NCBI GenBank assembly: GCA_022432975.1
Contig: CM039511.1
Coordinates: forward strand, 23,090,557-23,154,556
DNA: 64,000 bases
Direction of reading: 5' to 3'
Source of the DNA: Begonia masoniana
Lineage: Eukaryota; Streptophyta; Magnoliopsida; Cucurbitales; Begoniaceae
The notes under the pieces were generated by a model, which saw only the letters and a list, made by a program, of their open reading frames with translations, was not told the origin of the DNA and did not search any database. This document shows, one piece after another, positions 44,601-57,389 of this stretch. Numbering within the stretch: position 1 is the stretch's first letter; every line of letters starts with the position of its first letter. Made by a program: the position numbers and the translations under genes.

Positions 44601-47600
44601 ATGGCCAGACGCCTAGGAAGACCTAAAGTGCCAAGAGAAATGCCAAATGTGAGGGGTGAAGAGGAGCCTAGTGTGATTAGGCAGCTGACAGATTTAGTGC
44701 GTCAGCAAACTGATTTAGTGCGCCAACAGTCTGACCAACTAGGAGTACTGTTGAACCGAGAGGTGCAAGGAAGTGCCAACTCGGGTTCTAGCAATGAACA
44801 TTCTGGAGATAGATTCCAGAGACTAAGACCACCCACGTTCGATGGACAGTCATCTGATCTAGTAATTGCTGATGGATGACTTAGGAAGATTGAAAGTATG
44901 TTTAGGTGTGCCAACATTGGAGAAGGAGACAAGGTCACATTGGCAACCTTTCATTTAGCTGGTGAAGCTCAACTCTGGTGGGAAACAATGGAGACCACCA
45001 CTGATGTTTTGACAATGTCCTGGTCACAATTCAAGGACATTTTCTATGAGAAGTATTTCAGCAGCATAGTCCAGACTGCGAAGAAGTTGGAGTTTCTGAA
45101 CTTGAAGCAGATAGGGTCTATGGCCGAATACAGTAGACAATTTGAGTCCTTGTCCAGGTTTGCTGGGCATTTTGCTCACAAGGAAGAGGATAAAGTGTTT
45201 AAATTTGTGCATGGACTGAAGCCAGAAATCTATCGTGCAGTTAAATTCTGTGGTATTAAAGGTTTAACATTCAGTGAAGTTGTGTCCACTGCTCTGGAAG
45301 TGGAAGAAGCCGAAGGGAAGTGTGCTAGACCAAGGGAGGTCACACAAAGGTTTAACCAGCCACACCAGCATAGGGGAACGAAGAGGCCAAGTGAAGGCCA
45401 AAATAGCCAAGGAGCGGATGGGAAGATGCAAAATGTCAGGAAATTTCCCCAGTGTCCCAAGTGTTTGAAGAACCACCCGGGGGAGTGCAGACTGGGCTTT
45501 GGGAAGTGTTTCAACTGTGAGGAAGTTGGACACACATACAAAGAGTGCTCGAAGCCTAGAGTCACCAGATGCTACAACTGTAACAAGGTCGGTCACATTA
45601 GTAGAGACTGTCCAGTTCCTAAGAGCGGCCCTGCTATGATTAAACCAAGAATTTTCTCCATGATGGAGTCGGGAAATGAAGAACAGCCTGCTGTGGTGTC
45701 AGGTACTATATTGATCAACTCTGTGCCTGCTTTTACTTTGATAGATTCTGGCGCAACACATTCATTTATAGCATCTGCTTTTGCTGTTAAGTTAGATGTA
45801 CAGTTTACCCCTTCCATGCATGAGTTTAACGTTGCATTGCCTTCTGGTGGACGCATGCACTCTAACCAAGTGATGCTTGACAGCGAAGTGTTAGTAGGGA
45901 ATGTAAGTCTACCTGCTGATCTTATAATTATGGATATAATAGGATTTGATGTAATCCTAGGAATGGACTGGTTGTTTAAACATCATGCCACAATAGATTG
46001 TAGGACTGGAATAGTTAGCTTCCAACCCCCTGGTAGTTCGAAACACACCTTTCAAGCTCCAAGGAAGAGTAAGGAAATGTCTGTGATGACTTCTATTAAC
46101 ACAAGACCTTCCCTATGTGGAGAGTATTTGTGCTTCTTAGCTAGCGTTTTAGACACACAGTTTGTAGGAAAAACAAATCCTCAGAATGTCCTAATTGTCC
46201 AAGACTTCCCCGAAGTATTCTTAGATTACCTTCCTGGTTTGTCGCCAGATAGGGAGATTGAATTTGTTGTTGATATTTACCCTGGAGCCGAGCCTGTGTC
46301 TAAGAATCCATATAGACTAGCACCAACAGAACTTAAGGAACTGAAGAAGCAGTTAGAGGATCTGCTGGAGAAAGGATTCATACGCCCTAGTTTTTCACCA
46401 TGGGGCGCACCTGTCCTTTTTGTTAAAAAGAAAGATGGATCAATGCGTATGTGCATAGATTATAGAGAATTGAACAAGTTAACTGTCAAGAATAAGTATC
46501 CATTGCCGAGGATTGACGATTTATTTGACCAACTTAATGGTGCAAGAGTTTTCTCTAAGATTGACCTTAGGTCTGGTTATTACCAGTTGAAAGTCAAATC
46601 TGAAGATATTCCTAAGACAGCTTTTCGCACAAGGTATGGACATTATGAGTTTTTGGTTATGTCCTTTGGATTGACTAATGCGCCAGCAGCATTCATGGAT
46701 CTCATGAATAGGGTGTTTCATGAATACTTAGATAAATTTGTCATAGTGTTCATTGATGATATTTTAATTTATTCCCGTTCCAAGGACGAGCATGCTAGAC
46801 ACCTGACTTTGGTGTTGGAAGTATTAAAACAGCACCAACTTTACGCCAAGTTTTCTAAGTGTGAGTTTTGGTTGGACCAAGTTCACTTCTTAGGACATGT
46901 TATCTCTGGAGATGGGATATCCGTTGATCCAGCTAAGGTTCAAGCAGTTAAGGAATGGCCCCAACCAAGGAATGCTACTGATATTCGAAGTTTCCTTGGA
47001 TTAGCAGGATATTATAGAAAATTTATTGAGGGATTTTCAAAGATTGCTACACCTCTTACTAAGTTAACAAGGAAAAATGTGATGTATAGATGGACTGAGG
47101 AATGTGAGCATAGCTTTCAGACCTTGAAACAGAAACTGACAAATGCTCCAATTCTGACCCTTCCTGTCGATAATGGTAAGTTTAGCATTTACTGTGATGC
47201 TTCCAAGATTGGTCTTGGATGTGTGTTAATGCAAGATGGTAAAGTAATAGCTTATGCCTCTAGACAGTTGAAAATTCATGAGAAGAATTACCCTACCCAT
47301 GACTTAGAACTAGCTGCTGTTGTATTTGCACTTAAGATTTGGAGGCATTACTTGTATGGACAGTCTTGTGAGATATTTTCAGACCATAAAAGTCCGAAGT
47401 ATATTTTCACACAGAAAGAATTGAATATGAGGCAACGTTGGTGGTTAGAATTTGTCAAGGACTATGACTTTGAAATAAAATATCATCCTGGCAAGGCAAA
47501 TGTGGTGGCAGATGCCTTGAGTAGAGTAACAACATCAACCCCAACTATGGTTTTCAATATGCCATTAGCTTTAGAGACATAATTCCTAAAGTTTAATCTA

Positions 47601-49085
47601 GAAGCAGTATCCAGTATATCAGCTATACTTTCAGCCATAACCTTAAAGCCTACCATTCTGGAGAAAATAAAGGAAGCCCAGACGAATGATGATGAGTGTA
47701 ACAAGTACAAGTCAAGCATGAATTCTACAGACAAGTCAGATTTTAACCACTCCACCGATGGAATCCTTAAGTTTAGAAATAGATGGTTTGTCCCTGCCAT
47801 TAAGGAACTTCGTGATGAGATTCTTTCTGAGGCACACTCTTCCAGGTTCTCTGTTCACCCTGGGAGCACCAAGATGTACAAGGATCTTAAACAGCATTAT
47901 TGGTGGCCAAGCATGAAGAGAAGTGTGGTAGAATATGTAGGATCGTGTTTGTGCTGTCAGCGGATTAAGGCCGAGCATCAGAGACCCTCTGGAGCATTGC
48001 AACCCTTACCAGTTCCTGAATGGATATGGGAACAAATAACGATGGATTTTGTTGTTGGATTACCTAGGACAGCAAGGGGGCATGATGCAATTTGGGTTAT
48101 AGTTGACTGTCTAACCAAATCTGCTCATTTTCTGCCAATTAAGATAACTTACTCGATGGATCAGCTTGCCGAATTGTACGTGCAAGAGATTGTTAGATTG
48201 CATGGGGTTCCTTGTACCATAGTTTCAGATCAGGATTCCAGATTCACATCTAAGTTTTGGAAGAGTTTACACAAAGCTATGGGAACACAGCTTAGTTTTA
48301 GCACAGCTTTCCACCCTCAAACAGATGGACAATCCGAAAGAACCATCAAAACATTAGAAGATATTCTCTGTGCCTGCATATTAGATTTTCAAGGATCTTG
48401 GAGTAAATATTTATCATTGGTGGAATTTTCTTATGATAACAGTTTTCAGACAACAATAGGAATGGCACCGTATGAAGCATTGTATGGGCAAAAATGCAGA
48501 TCCCCTTTGTACTGGGATGAAGTTAGAGAAGTGCAGTTGCTTGGTCCTGACCTTGTGCAACAAACTATTGAGAAGGTTGCCCTCATCCGTCAGAGAATTT
48601 TGACAGCTCAGAGTCGACAGAAGAGTTATGCAGATTGCAGGTGTAGAGAGTTAGAATTTGTGATCGGTGATGAAGTTTTTCTCAAGGTGTCACCATTCAA
48701 AGGAGTTGTGAGATTTAGAAAGAGAGGAAAGTTGAACCCCAGATTCATTGGACCATTCTCGATCTTGAAAAGGGTTGGGAAGACAGCCTACCAGTTACAA
48801 CTACCAACCTCTATGGAAGGAATCCATGATGTGTTTCATATCTCCATGCTTAAGAAATGTGTACGAGATCCTTCTCAGATTGTGGAACAGCAGAGTATTG
48901 AAGTTCACCCTACTCTTACATATGAGGAGAAACCTGTAAGGATCTTAGACTATGCAGTGAAGGTTTTGCGCAACAAAGAGGTTCCACTAGTGAAAGTCTT
49001 ATGGCACAACCAGAACGTAGAGGAGACAACTTGGGAGCGCCAGCAAGACATGTTGGACCAATACCCAAAATTATTCAGGTACTGA
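44601..49085 (+). pseudogene. gag-pol polyprotein of element F, one frame with two stops
   Basis: About 1494 codons in one frame. Gag 44601-45480; two zinc knuckles [14 protein letters not shown] (45507-45548) and [14 protein letters not shown] (45570-45611); protease DSGATHSF with Asp codon at 45744. RT has [17 protein letters not shown] (from about 46461) and catalytic FIDDILIYS (46749). RNase H has [13 protein letters not shown] (about 47190) and VADALSR (about 47508). Integrase has the H2C2 region (47840-47970), MDFVVGLPRT, VSDQDSRF and FHPQTDGQSER catalytic segments, then a GPF(S/T)ILKRVG-type C-terminal domain. The tail ETTWERQQDML is chromodomain-like. Stops: TGA at 44877-44879 where a Trp is expected, TAA at 47580-47582. 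No frameshift. Confidence 0.93.
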
Positions 49086-49120
49086 ATTTTGAGGACAAAA
49101 TTCTTTTAAGGAGGGTAGAT

Positions 49121-51367
49121 TGTAGCACCCGGTTCTATCGAACCAACTCTTTTATTATTAATGGTATACATCTGATTAATCAATAATTTAAGTAGGGTTA
49201 GACAAGGGCACTAGAGTAAATTTACAATTTTCAAAAGTGGATAACGTATTTAAGGAAAGAGGGTTGGGTTTAATGCACTGTAGCCGCCACCAATTTCATA
49301 CTTTTCCTCTTTGGGTTTTCAGCTTAAGCAGCCGAGCTCCCTAGGCGATTTTCCTCGCCCGATTCTCCTTCAACTTAGGTAAGTTTTCCTCATTTCTCTT
49401 AAGATATAGTGGTTAGTTACCTGAGGGAGTATAATGTGAGGATTTTGAAGGTGCTGAGATTGAGCGTAGGTTCGGGTTCTTAGGGATAAAAGGGATTACA
49501 CGGGTAGCAGAGTTTCAAATCGGTTTCCTCAATCTTATTATTGATTTTTGGTAATGTCTAGTGAGAGTTGGATTAATGTATTTCCATAAACTTAGGTAAG
49601 CGAGCTTTTGGAGTAGTTGAAACCGAGCATCACCAGGAGAGCCAGGTAAGTAAAGTTTGCTTGTGCCTTCGGGCCTACATCACAAAATGCTAGGGTTTGT
49701 TTGCTAGAATGTGTTGGTATGTCATGCATCATGTTTTAAAAATAAACGAAAATGAATTTGAACGCATGTCAGCATGGTGAGGATTGAACATATTGAAATA
49801 GTAACGTGAATCAGTTTTACTGTTAAGGGAACTAATCCGCCCCTTAATGAGGTAGTGGATATTATACTTTGGGAGAATTGATCCAACTTCCAATTTCACA
49901 GGGGGATCTGAACATGTGAATCAGATTTACTGTTAAGGGAACTAATCCACCCCTTAATGAGACAGTGGATATTTATACTTTGGGAGGGTTGATCTGACTC
50001 CCAACTTCACAGGGGGATCTGAACAGAAACGAAGAATGAATAACTGAGTTGAGAAAGTAGAAATTGCATGTTTAGGAATTTATATTTCAGTGTTTCATTT
50101 CATTACTGCTTTACTTACTTAGCATTAGGCTAATAGATGAGTTTTGTGATGTAGGTGAAGAAGTGATAGCAGGTGTGTTTACTGAGTCTGTTGAGGATAA
50201 GATTGGTTTTGGAGTGCATCTTTGCAACAATCTAGCAGCTGATGGGGCGGTTTAACTGATGTCAGTTGGTGTGAAGGTTCAGTTGACAACGTTTCAATTT
50301 TAGTGTGTTGAGTTTTCATGACAGTAGTGGTTTTCAATATTTTGAATATGTTGCTTTTCTTGAGCTTGCTGATAATAGTATTTGGTAAGGCATAAATGCG
50401 ATTTTACTGAATTCGAGTAATGTAAGGATTTTGAACTGTTCTAATGGTTTTAGTGAAGTAAACTCGTCCTTCTCGCAACTAGAGATGTTTTTGTATGGAA
50501 TTTGAGTAGTTAAGATATTGTTCTACTTTCTGTTGAGTTTTCTGGAGTTACTTAGGGTCAGGGGTTTTTGAATGTCTTGAGTGAGTTTGCAAGTTCAACC
50601 ATCGGCGAATGGGTTCGCTGGTGGATGTTGGGTGTTTATTCGCTGATAGACATTGGCGGATCAAATCATCCGGCTGACGTCACCGGATGATGTCGAGTAT
50701 TCTACTCACCGGTGAATGTTGTGTAAAAGCCCGACGGATGATGTAGAGAGTCTCTTGTCGTTTAGTGACCGGTGGATGTCGTGTGTTAATCCACTGGAAG
50801 ATGTAGGAAGTGTTTTGTCGTTTAGTGACCAGTGGATGTCGTGTGTTAATCCACCAGAAGATGTAGGAAGTGTTTTTTCGTTTAGTGACCGTTGGATGTC
50901 GTGTGATAATCCACCAGAAGATGTAAGAAGCGTTTTGTCGTCTAGTCATCGGTGGATTCAGTATAACGTCGATCATCCGGCTGACGTCACCGGTAGGTGT
51001 AGAGAATATTTTGTCGTTTTGTCTCCGGATGATGTCTTCTATTTTCTGCTTCAGCCCCTTTTTGTTGACTTTGTTCAGCGGGCGACGGTTTTGACTTTTA
51101 AGACTCATGGAGTATTTTGCAATTTAAATTTTTATTCTTTTTGCTGATTATTCCTCAACATTTCAACTGATTAATCAAGCATCGTATAGTAGCATTGTTT
51201 AACTTTTTTTACTTAAACGATTTCCGCTGTAAGTTCTTGAATGTTTGAAGTTTTAGAAAACATCAAATTTTGACTTTTGAGTAGACATTTAAGTTTGGTT
51301 CAAAATTTTTCCGAGTTTCGTGCAAGATTGTGTAACAAACCGGGTTCAGAAAACTCGGGTCGTTACA
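49121..51367 (+). repeat. 3' LTR of element F
   Basis: 2247 bp, starts immediately after PPT, ends GGGTCGTTACA at the TSD. The 60-bp tandem units recur at about 50720-50960. Confidence 0.95.
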
Positions 51368-51678
51368 GCCCATTCCTCTTCCTCTACGGGTGGTTGAAAA
51401 GGGGTCCGACGTCTAGGACGTTCGGGTATAATCCTAGAGGAGGTTTCTTGTGAGGGAACTCGTTCATGGGATTCTCTTCGGGGATGGTTGGTCATTAGTT
51501 CTTTGACTTGTTGAGCGAAGGTGTTAACTAAGCCCGTTAAGGCTTCGATTTGACCTTGCATGCCACCTTGCATGCTAGTCTCACCCTCGTGATGTGTGTG
51601 TTCGGGAGGGGAAGTATCCCTAGCCCGATTCGGTTCTTGGTGCGGTGCATCACGTGTGAATCCACTTCTATTAGTCAT

Positions 51679-52710
51679 GATTTTAATTAAAGTTCAAACT
51701 CTTGTCTAAAGGATTTCACTTAACTGAGTGAGGTGATTATCTTCTTAATGTCTTAGATAATTTTAGGCATTAAGGACATATCTTAACTAAGACAATATGA
51801 TAATAGGGAACATGCTCACATAAGGAAAACAACTTAGTGATTTCAATAAACACTTAACATACTAACTATAGAAATGAATATTTTCAATAAACGTTTATCA
51901 CCACAATTTTCAACCAATTTTCTATCAAGTTATCAACTTTTAACTAGAATCGCTCAAAATTATATTGATACTATCTAAATAACTCCAAAATCAGCAAGTA
52001 AATAAAGTAGAACACAAGTTTTATCAACTTAACATGCTGAAAATTCAAGTTAAATAGAGCAGAATTTTCACAAGTGCATAATATTCAATATAACCGATTT
52101 TAACATGCTATTACTTAATCCTTTAAAATCAACTTTGAGCAATCAAAAATCAGCATATAATAGCAATTCCTCAGAAGAATTTAAGTGCAAATGTATAGCA
52201 AAATAACATGAAATCCGAGGCACTAAAATAGGAAAAACCGAAATGAGCAAACAACATGGATAATCCGATTTTTAAGCATTAATCTTAGAGCCGATTTTGT
52301 GCATTATAAATTCTGATTTTGTCTCTAGCTATTTGATAAACATTTAGATGCTTCAACATGGTTCAATCATATATCATATGCGAAAGAAAATTTGAAGTGA
52401 AGAACATGCAAAAACTGAGACCCGAAAGACAAGAAAACCGAGAGGAAAAAAAAAACAAGTAATAAACCGAAAGGATCTTCTTCTCACCTTGGTCGATTTT
52501 GCCACAATGCATACCACTTTTTTTTCCACAATATATTAAGCTATTAAATGACAAGAATAATGGCAGAAAATAATATGACAAGAATAGCACAAAGTTAGCA
52601 CAATATAGAAATGAAAATATTGCTAGAAAGTAAACGAGCGGCTTTCCCAGTTTTGTGCCGATTTTTGACTAATGTCAAGGCACTAAAACGCATCATTGGA
52701 AGCACCTTGC
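51679..52710 (-). other. 5' leader of element D
   Basis: AT-rich untranslated region between PBS and gag. No gene or strong repeat recognised. Confidence 0.7.
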
Positions 52711-52722
52711 TCTCTGATACCA
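52711..52722 (-). other. Primer-binding site of element D
   Basis: TCTCTGATACCA on the plus strand, the initiator-Met PBS complement with one mismatch, two bases from the LTR end at 52725. Confidence 0.88.
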
Positions 52723-54124
52723 CTTGACACAGTGGTCCTTAGAAAAGGGACCATGTAATACCCATAAAATACTCAAGTGCTCGGGTGTTAGATGATTAAG
52801 TGAAAACCGAATATAATAGAGGGAAAATGGGGATGTAAATGTAGCAAACAAATGGAGGTGATGGTGTGTGATGGTGGCCGATTAACATATGCATTAGGAG
52901 GGCATGAAACAAATAAGAAAAAAAGGGAAAAAGATGAAGAGAAGATCGAACATGGCCGAGAAGAAGAGTGACTAAAAGATGAAGAAAATAGCAATAAAGT
53001 AAAGTGGAGTGTGTGAATGGTGAGGGCCGAATTTAAAGGGTGAAAATTGTGAGAAAATGTGATGACAATGAAGAAGATGGAAATGCCTTTGGCGGTCCCG
53101 AGGAGCTATCTTACGTTTGAGCTCTCGGGAGCACGTTTTTCTGGAGGAAAACGACAACCGTAGGCCTAGGTTTTTGTCCTCAACTCCAACTCCCAATGGA
53201 GAAGGCGAGGGAAACGATAAGATTTAACCTAGCAACCCGAAGGCTAGGCTAACAATGGAGAGCTACTCCACTCGATTCACGAATCGAGGAAATCCGAAGG
53301 CAAACCACACAAAGTGTAGAGAAATAGAGTTATTTTATAAATTGGGCAAAAGTGTAACGCCCCCGAACCCACCCTAGTTCGGTGCGCTACTTTGCTAACC
53401 AATCACACATTAAAACATAATTTAAAATAAGCCTAGACTCGATAATTTCCCTTAATCCTAACCGCTAAGCACCACGGCGTCTTTCCCGAAAATTTCGGCA
53501 AAGTAACGCCTGAAAATGGCGCCTCCAAAATGCTAAGTACCTGCACACAGTCCAATCTCAACCAAATCAAGAATACCTATACTCAACTATCCAGCATATG
53601 AAATCTCCAAAGAGCAGTAAAGAGGTAAACTAAAATACGAACATACCTAAGTGAAGAAAGTCCACAATATAGGGCGACACATCACCCTTAACTTAACTAT
53701 ATACAACAACAGACATCTACAATACGCTATCAAAATACAAAGTCCCACATCTCCCGAAGACCATGGTGGAGTCGCCCCGACAACTGCCCGTACCGGTACG
53801 CCCCGTGCATCTCCGACTGCTCCCAAGTCTTGGCTGACTCACATAGCTCACCTGTACCCGCGTCGTTACCTACACCACAGAACACACACGCACACGTAAG
53901 CTTACGCTTAGCAAGTAGGGATTAACAAATACGACTAGATAAAATGCAAGCTACACACAACGCTGAACAAAACAACCAAACAACACAACGACACGAAACA
54001 AAACACAGATTTGCCCGCATCAACGATGCCTTATTCTTTAATACAGCATGACAACGCAACACAACACCATAATGTAATCAACCTAACACATGCAGTTTCT
54101 AACACTCAGTTGTGCTTATTTGCT

Positions 54125-54290
54125 GTTAGACAGTCATCCTTCATAGAGATCCCCTCGGGGTGCTACACACCAGCACCTCAGCCCGACAAGGCACACTATT
54201 CAGGATTTCGTGTTTTAGCCGGTCATCTCTCATAGAGTTCCCCTCGGGGTGCTACACACCAGCACCTCAGCCCGACAAGGCACACTATTC
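54125..54290 (+). repeat. Direct duplication inside the solo LTR
   Basis: The segment CCCCTCGGGGTGCTACACACC and following bases (about 54150-54210) recurs at about 54241-54296. Each copy carries a CCCCTCGGGG palindrome. Confidence 0.8.
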
Positions 54291-54480
54291 GAGATGCATT
54301 TTACAATTCACTTTATCTGATTACGTTCATGCTCACAATGCCAAACACAATGCCAAACAACGCCACTAATTGTACCTAACGTGTTATACCATGATGTGTG
54401 CTTCAAATATGCAATACCCCACGAAACCAACAACACAACGACGTACGTCTCTCGTAGAATTCCATTCTACTCGAGACACC

Positions 54481-55284
54481 CAGCGTACAGCTCACACCAG
54501 ACACCCAAAGCATACATCTCTCACGAGACACAAAGCGTACATCTCTTACGAGACACCCAGCGTACATCTCTTACGAGACACAAAGCGTACATCTCTTACG
54601 AGACACCCAGCGTACATCTCTTACGAGACACCCAGCGTACATCTCTTACGAGACACAAAGCGTACATCTCTACGAGACACCCAGCGTACATCTCTTACGA
54701 GACACAAAGCGTACATCTCTTACGAGACACCCAGCGTACATCTCTTACGAGACACCCAGCGTACATCTCTTACGAGACACAAAGCGTACATCTCTTACGA
54801 GACACCCAGCGTACATCTCTCACGAGACACAAAGCGTACATCTCTTACGAGACACCAAAAGCGTACATCTCTTACGAGACACCCAGCGTACATCTCTTAC
54901 GAGACACCCAGCGTACATCTCTTACGAGACACCCAGCGTACATCTCTTACGAGACACAAAGCGTACATCTCTTACGAGACACAAAGCGTACATCTCTTAC
55001 GAGACACAAAGCGTACATCTCTTACGAGACACAAAGCGTACATCTCTACGAGACACCCAGCGTACTCTCACGAGACCCAAGCGTACATCTCTTACGAGAC
55101 ACCAAAAGCGTACATCTCTTACGAGACACCCAGCGTACATCTCTTACGAGACACAAAGCGTACATCTCTTACGAGACACCCAGCGTACATCTCTTACAAG
55201 ACACAAAGTGTACATCTCTTACGAGACACCCAACGCGTACATCTCTTACGAGACACCCAGCGTACATCTCTTACGAGACACCCA
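54481..55284 (+). repeat. 25-bp minisatellite, about 32 copies
   Basis: Unit CGTACATCTCTTACGAGACA followed by CCCAG or CAAAG. The two unit types are interspersed. A few units have one- or two-base length changes (54665, 54855, 55045, 55070, 55105, 55233). A 25-bp period is not divisible by three, so frames rotate every 75 bases and more than one plus-strand frame stays open over 900 bases. These are not genes. Confidence 0.95.
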
Positions 55285-57389
55285 TGCATTTCCTACTCAC
55301 CATTCAAACCATGCATGTCCCATAAATGCTTAACCAGACCAAAACAAAGCAAAGTAATCAACCATCAACAATTCCCAAACAAAGCAAAGCAATCAACCAA
55401 CAATGCTTAACCAACAAAGAAGACAACCAAACAACAAACAACAAAATAAATCCTACTGTTCCGTGGTGTAGGCCCGAAGGCAAAACATAAACATCCTCTA
55501 CTTACCTGGCGTCCTAGTCCGATGAGGATTCTCGGTTACTTGTCCACCTACGGCTCGACCTACGACAATATTCAAACTTTATTAAAATTAAGCCCACATT
55601 CACCAATTTACTCTCAATCTACTATTTCTAGCATAATCCAACTAAAAATTAACTAAATCGGCCACTAATTTGGGTTCGATAAAACCGACCTGAAACTTCG
55701 AACGCGCGTAACTTTTGCGTCGGTTATCGGAATCAAACGATTCCAGCAGCCACGTACTCCTCTAATAACCTATTTTAACTTGCCAAAAGGAATTTGAAAA
55801 CAAACGACCCGAGCTAGATCAAAATAGAAAAAACCCGAATCTGCCCCTTAAACGGAAATTTCCCCCTTTCCGATTTTCCATCAAACTCCACCCAATTCCT
55901 CACCAATCAATCCCCCTAACAACCAATTGACATAACCTAATAAGAAAACCAGAAATTTCACACAAAAACCCGAGCTCCAAAAACCTAGCCCTCAATTTTT
56001 CACTCAATCCGAGCTCACCATTGCTCGGCAACCCTTGCCAGCACCGAGCTCAGCAATTCGACGCCGAGAGCAACCAAAAACGGCCGGTGATCGGAGCTCT
56101 AGCAGCTCAGCGATCCACGGCCTAGAACAGAGAGGAAAATAGGGGAAAAAATTGAGCTTACCAGTCGGTGCGTGCGGGGAGACGGCCGGAACCTACTCGC
56201 CGAAGTCGTCTGGCCAGAGAGCGTCGAGTCGCCGGCGGTGATCGACTCGCCAAACGCCGTCCCGTGTTTCCCCCTCTCTGCTCTGCACTTCGCTCGCGGG
56301 GCTCGGGCAGGCGAACAACAGAATGGCTTCGGCCATTCTGTTGTTTAATTATAAATTTTATTGTAGTTATAATAATAATAATAATAAAACTAACCATTAA
56401 TTAAATCCTCATTTACCGTTTTGCCCTCCCGTATTTTCAACCATATCGAACCCTCGATAAATCTCTCACCTCACCCTCGGTCTAACTCCTCCACCGAAAC
56501 TCCCGAGCATAATTACTTAACCCAATAACTAACATAACGTAAATTAATTAAATCTAAAGCAACACACGTTGAGGAAAAATTCTCGGGTGTTACAAAAAGT
56601 GTTTTACAAACACCAATACTATGCTTAAATAGACAACCTAGTTGGATTAGGGTTTGGCAAGAATGAATTTGAGCCTTTGGATCAAGGAAATCAATCGATG
56701 GCCGAGGAGGAGCAAGCTGTGCGCGCAGATCAATGGCGGAGGTGCATTTGGCGCGCGCCTAATCGACGATCGAAGAGCTGCCCACGCGCGCTTGGATTGG
56801 TCCCGCTGCTGCCCGTTCTAGCTGGCGTTGATGCACGCTGCCCGAGCCAGAGGGCACTGATGCGCGTGCCAGCACGCGCTAATCCGATGGTTCTGGTGAG
56901 GCCAGCGCCATCCTTTATCAAGGGTTGAGCTTTTGCCATGTCATTGATCTAAGTTGCCACTAGCTCTTGTACCTGCAAAATCATACCTTGAAATGTGAGC
57001 TCTTCTTTGAACTAAGGCTTTCTTTGGGCTCAATTTGTTGAGGGGCTTTTCCTTAATTGAATAATTTGTTGAATATTTCTTCAACCCATAATCCACCAAC
57101 ATTCATCTAACCCTACCCACCAATCTAATGCATGATGCAAATATATAATAATCCATACAAAAAGGCTAATGTATGCCAAGTAAGTTCAAACCAAAATTTA
57201 CATAAATTCTTGGGCCAGGAAGACAAATTCCCATGGGCCGAGTTGTAGCTTCCTCCAAGTGCTCCAAGTTGAATTTCCATCACGTTCATCCACTACCTGC
57301 CAATATAGAAAAAAATTTTATTAGTAAAAATTACAAACAATTCATGGGTCTTGGGTCGTGATTTAGCTTTGGGCCTCGATGGCACGTCA

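Larger units (their letters stand above)
42199..51367 (+). mobile_element. Full-length Ty3/gypsy element F (Tekay/Del chromovirus), TSD GCCCA
   Basis: Two LTRs of identical length (2247 bp: 42199-44445 and 49121-51367) flank a 4675-bp interior. Perfect TSD GCCCA (42194-42198, 51368-51372). PBS-like TGGTATTAGAGA at 44449, PPT AAGGAGGGTAGAT before 49121. A single frame encodes gag to integrase with two in-frame stops. Only a few dozen differences appear between the LTRs (four in the first 240 bases), so this is the youngest large element here. It interrupts the gag of element D. Confidence 0.96.
39745..51678 (-). pseudogene. Element D single reading frame: gag, zinc knuckle, protease, collapsed RT/integrase remnant, LTR-crossing tail
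   Basis: With element F and one TSD ignored, the frame from 51678 to 39745 (about 920 codons) keeps phase throughout: all separate open stretches differ by multiples of three. Gag N-terminus 51678-51373; gag core 42193-41440; zinc knuckle ending GHYANECTNRR (about 41330-41370). Protease core IIDGGSCINVAS and LLGRPWHFDR lie at 41130-40850. After protease, about 250 residues follow that I do not recognise, except for YH/DE/GLF pieces faintly like RT and an integrase-like SITEQSPSKVAIEFNF (about 40110-40160). The frame then crosses the PPT into the LTR. Stops at 42022, 41851, 41419, 41173, 40723, 40450 and 39952 interrupt it, without frameshift. Confidence 0.8.
53353..56594 (-). mobile_element. 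Solo LTR, 3242 bp, TSD AAAAG
   Basis: TGTAACGCCCCCGAACCC...CTCGGGTGTTACA with perfect AAAAG duplications (53348-53352, 56595-56599). Contains landmarks CACCTGTACCCGC and CTACACCACAG (53850-53880), CCGTGGTGTAGGCCCGAAGG (55461-55480) and CTTACCTGGCGTCC (55502-55515) typical of the Tekay-like LTRs here. Unusually long because of a 25-bp tandem array (54481-55284) and a roughly 102-bp duplication. Inserted into the 5' LTR of element D. Confidence 0.93.
38520..57389 (-). mobile_element. Ty3/gypsy element D (CRM-like, internally deleted), TSD CTACC
   Basis: 3' LTR 38520-39937 and 5' LTR 52725-57389. The latter contains a nested solo LTR and is also 1418 bp once that and one TSD copy are removed. 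Perfect TSD CTACC (38515-38519, 57390-57394). Purine tract CCGGAGGGGA adjoins the 3' LTR; PBS at 52711-52722. Element F (42199-51367) is inserted in its gag. Without insertions the element is about 6.4 kb and lacks most of RT, RNase H and integrase. Termini on the minus strand are TGACGTGCC and TGTGTCA. Confidence 0.93.
52725..57389 (-). repeat. 5' LTR of element D, split by a solo LTR
   Basis: 628 bases (52725-53352) plus 790 bases (56600-57389) give exactly the 1418-bp length of the 3' LTR. The break falls within the sequence CAAAAGTGTTTTACAAACACC, where the solo LTR 53353-56594 inserted. Confidence 0.93.

Noticed and set aside
54125..54290. CCCCTCGGGG palindromes as terminators
   Set aside because: Part of a duplicated LTR segment in a eukaryotic element; no terminator function can be supported.
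54370..55410. Long plus-strand open frames (about 346 and 314 codons) in 54370-55410
   Set aside because: They are translations of a 25-bp tandem repeat in two frames, with no protein family resemblance.
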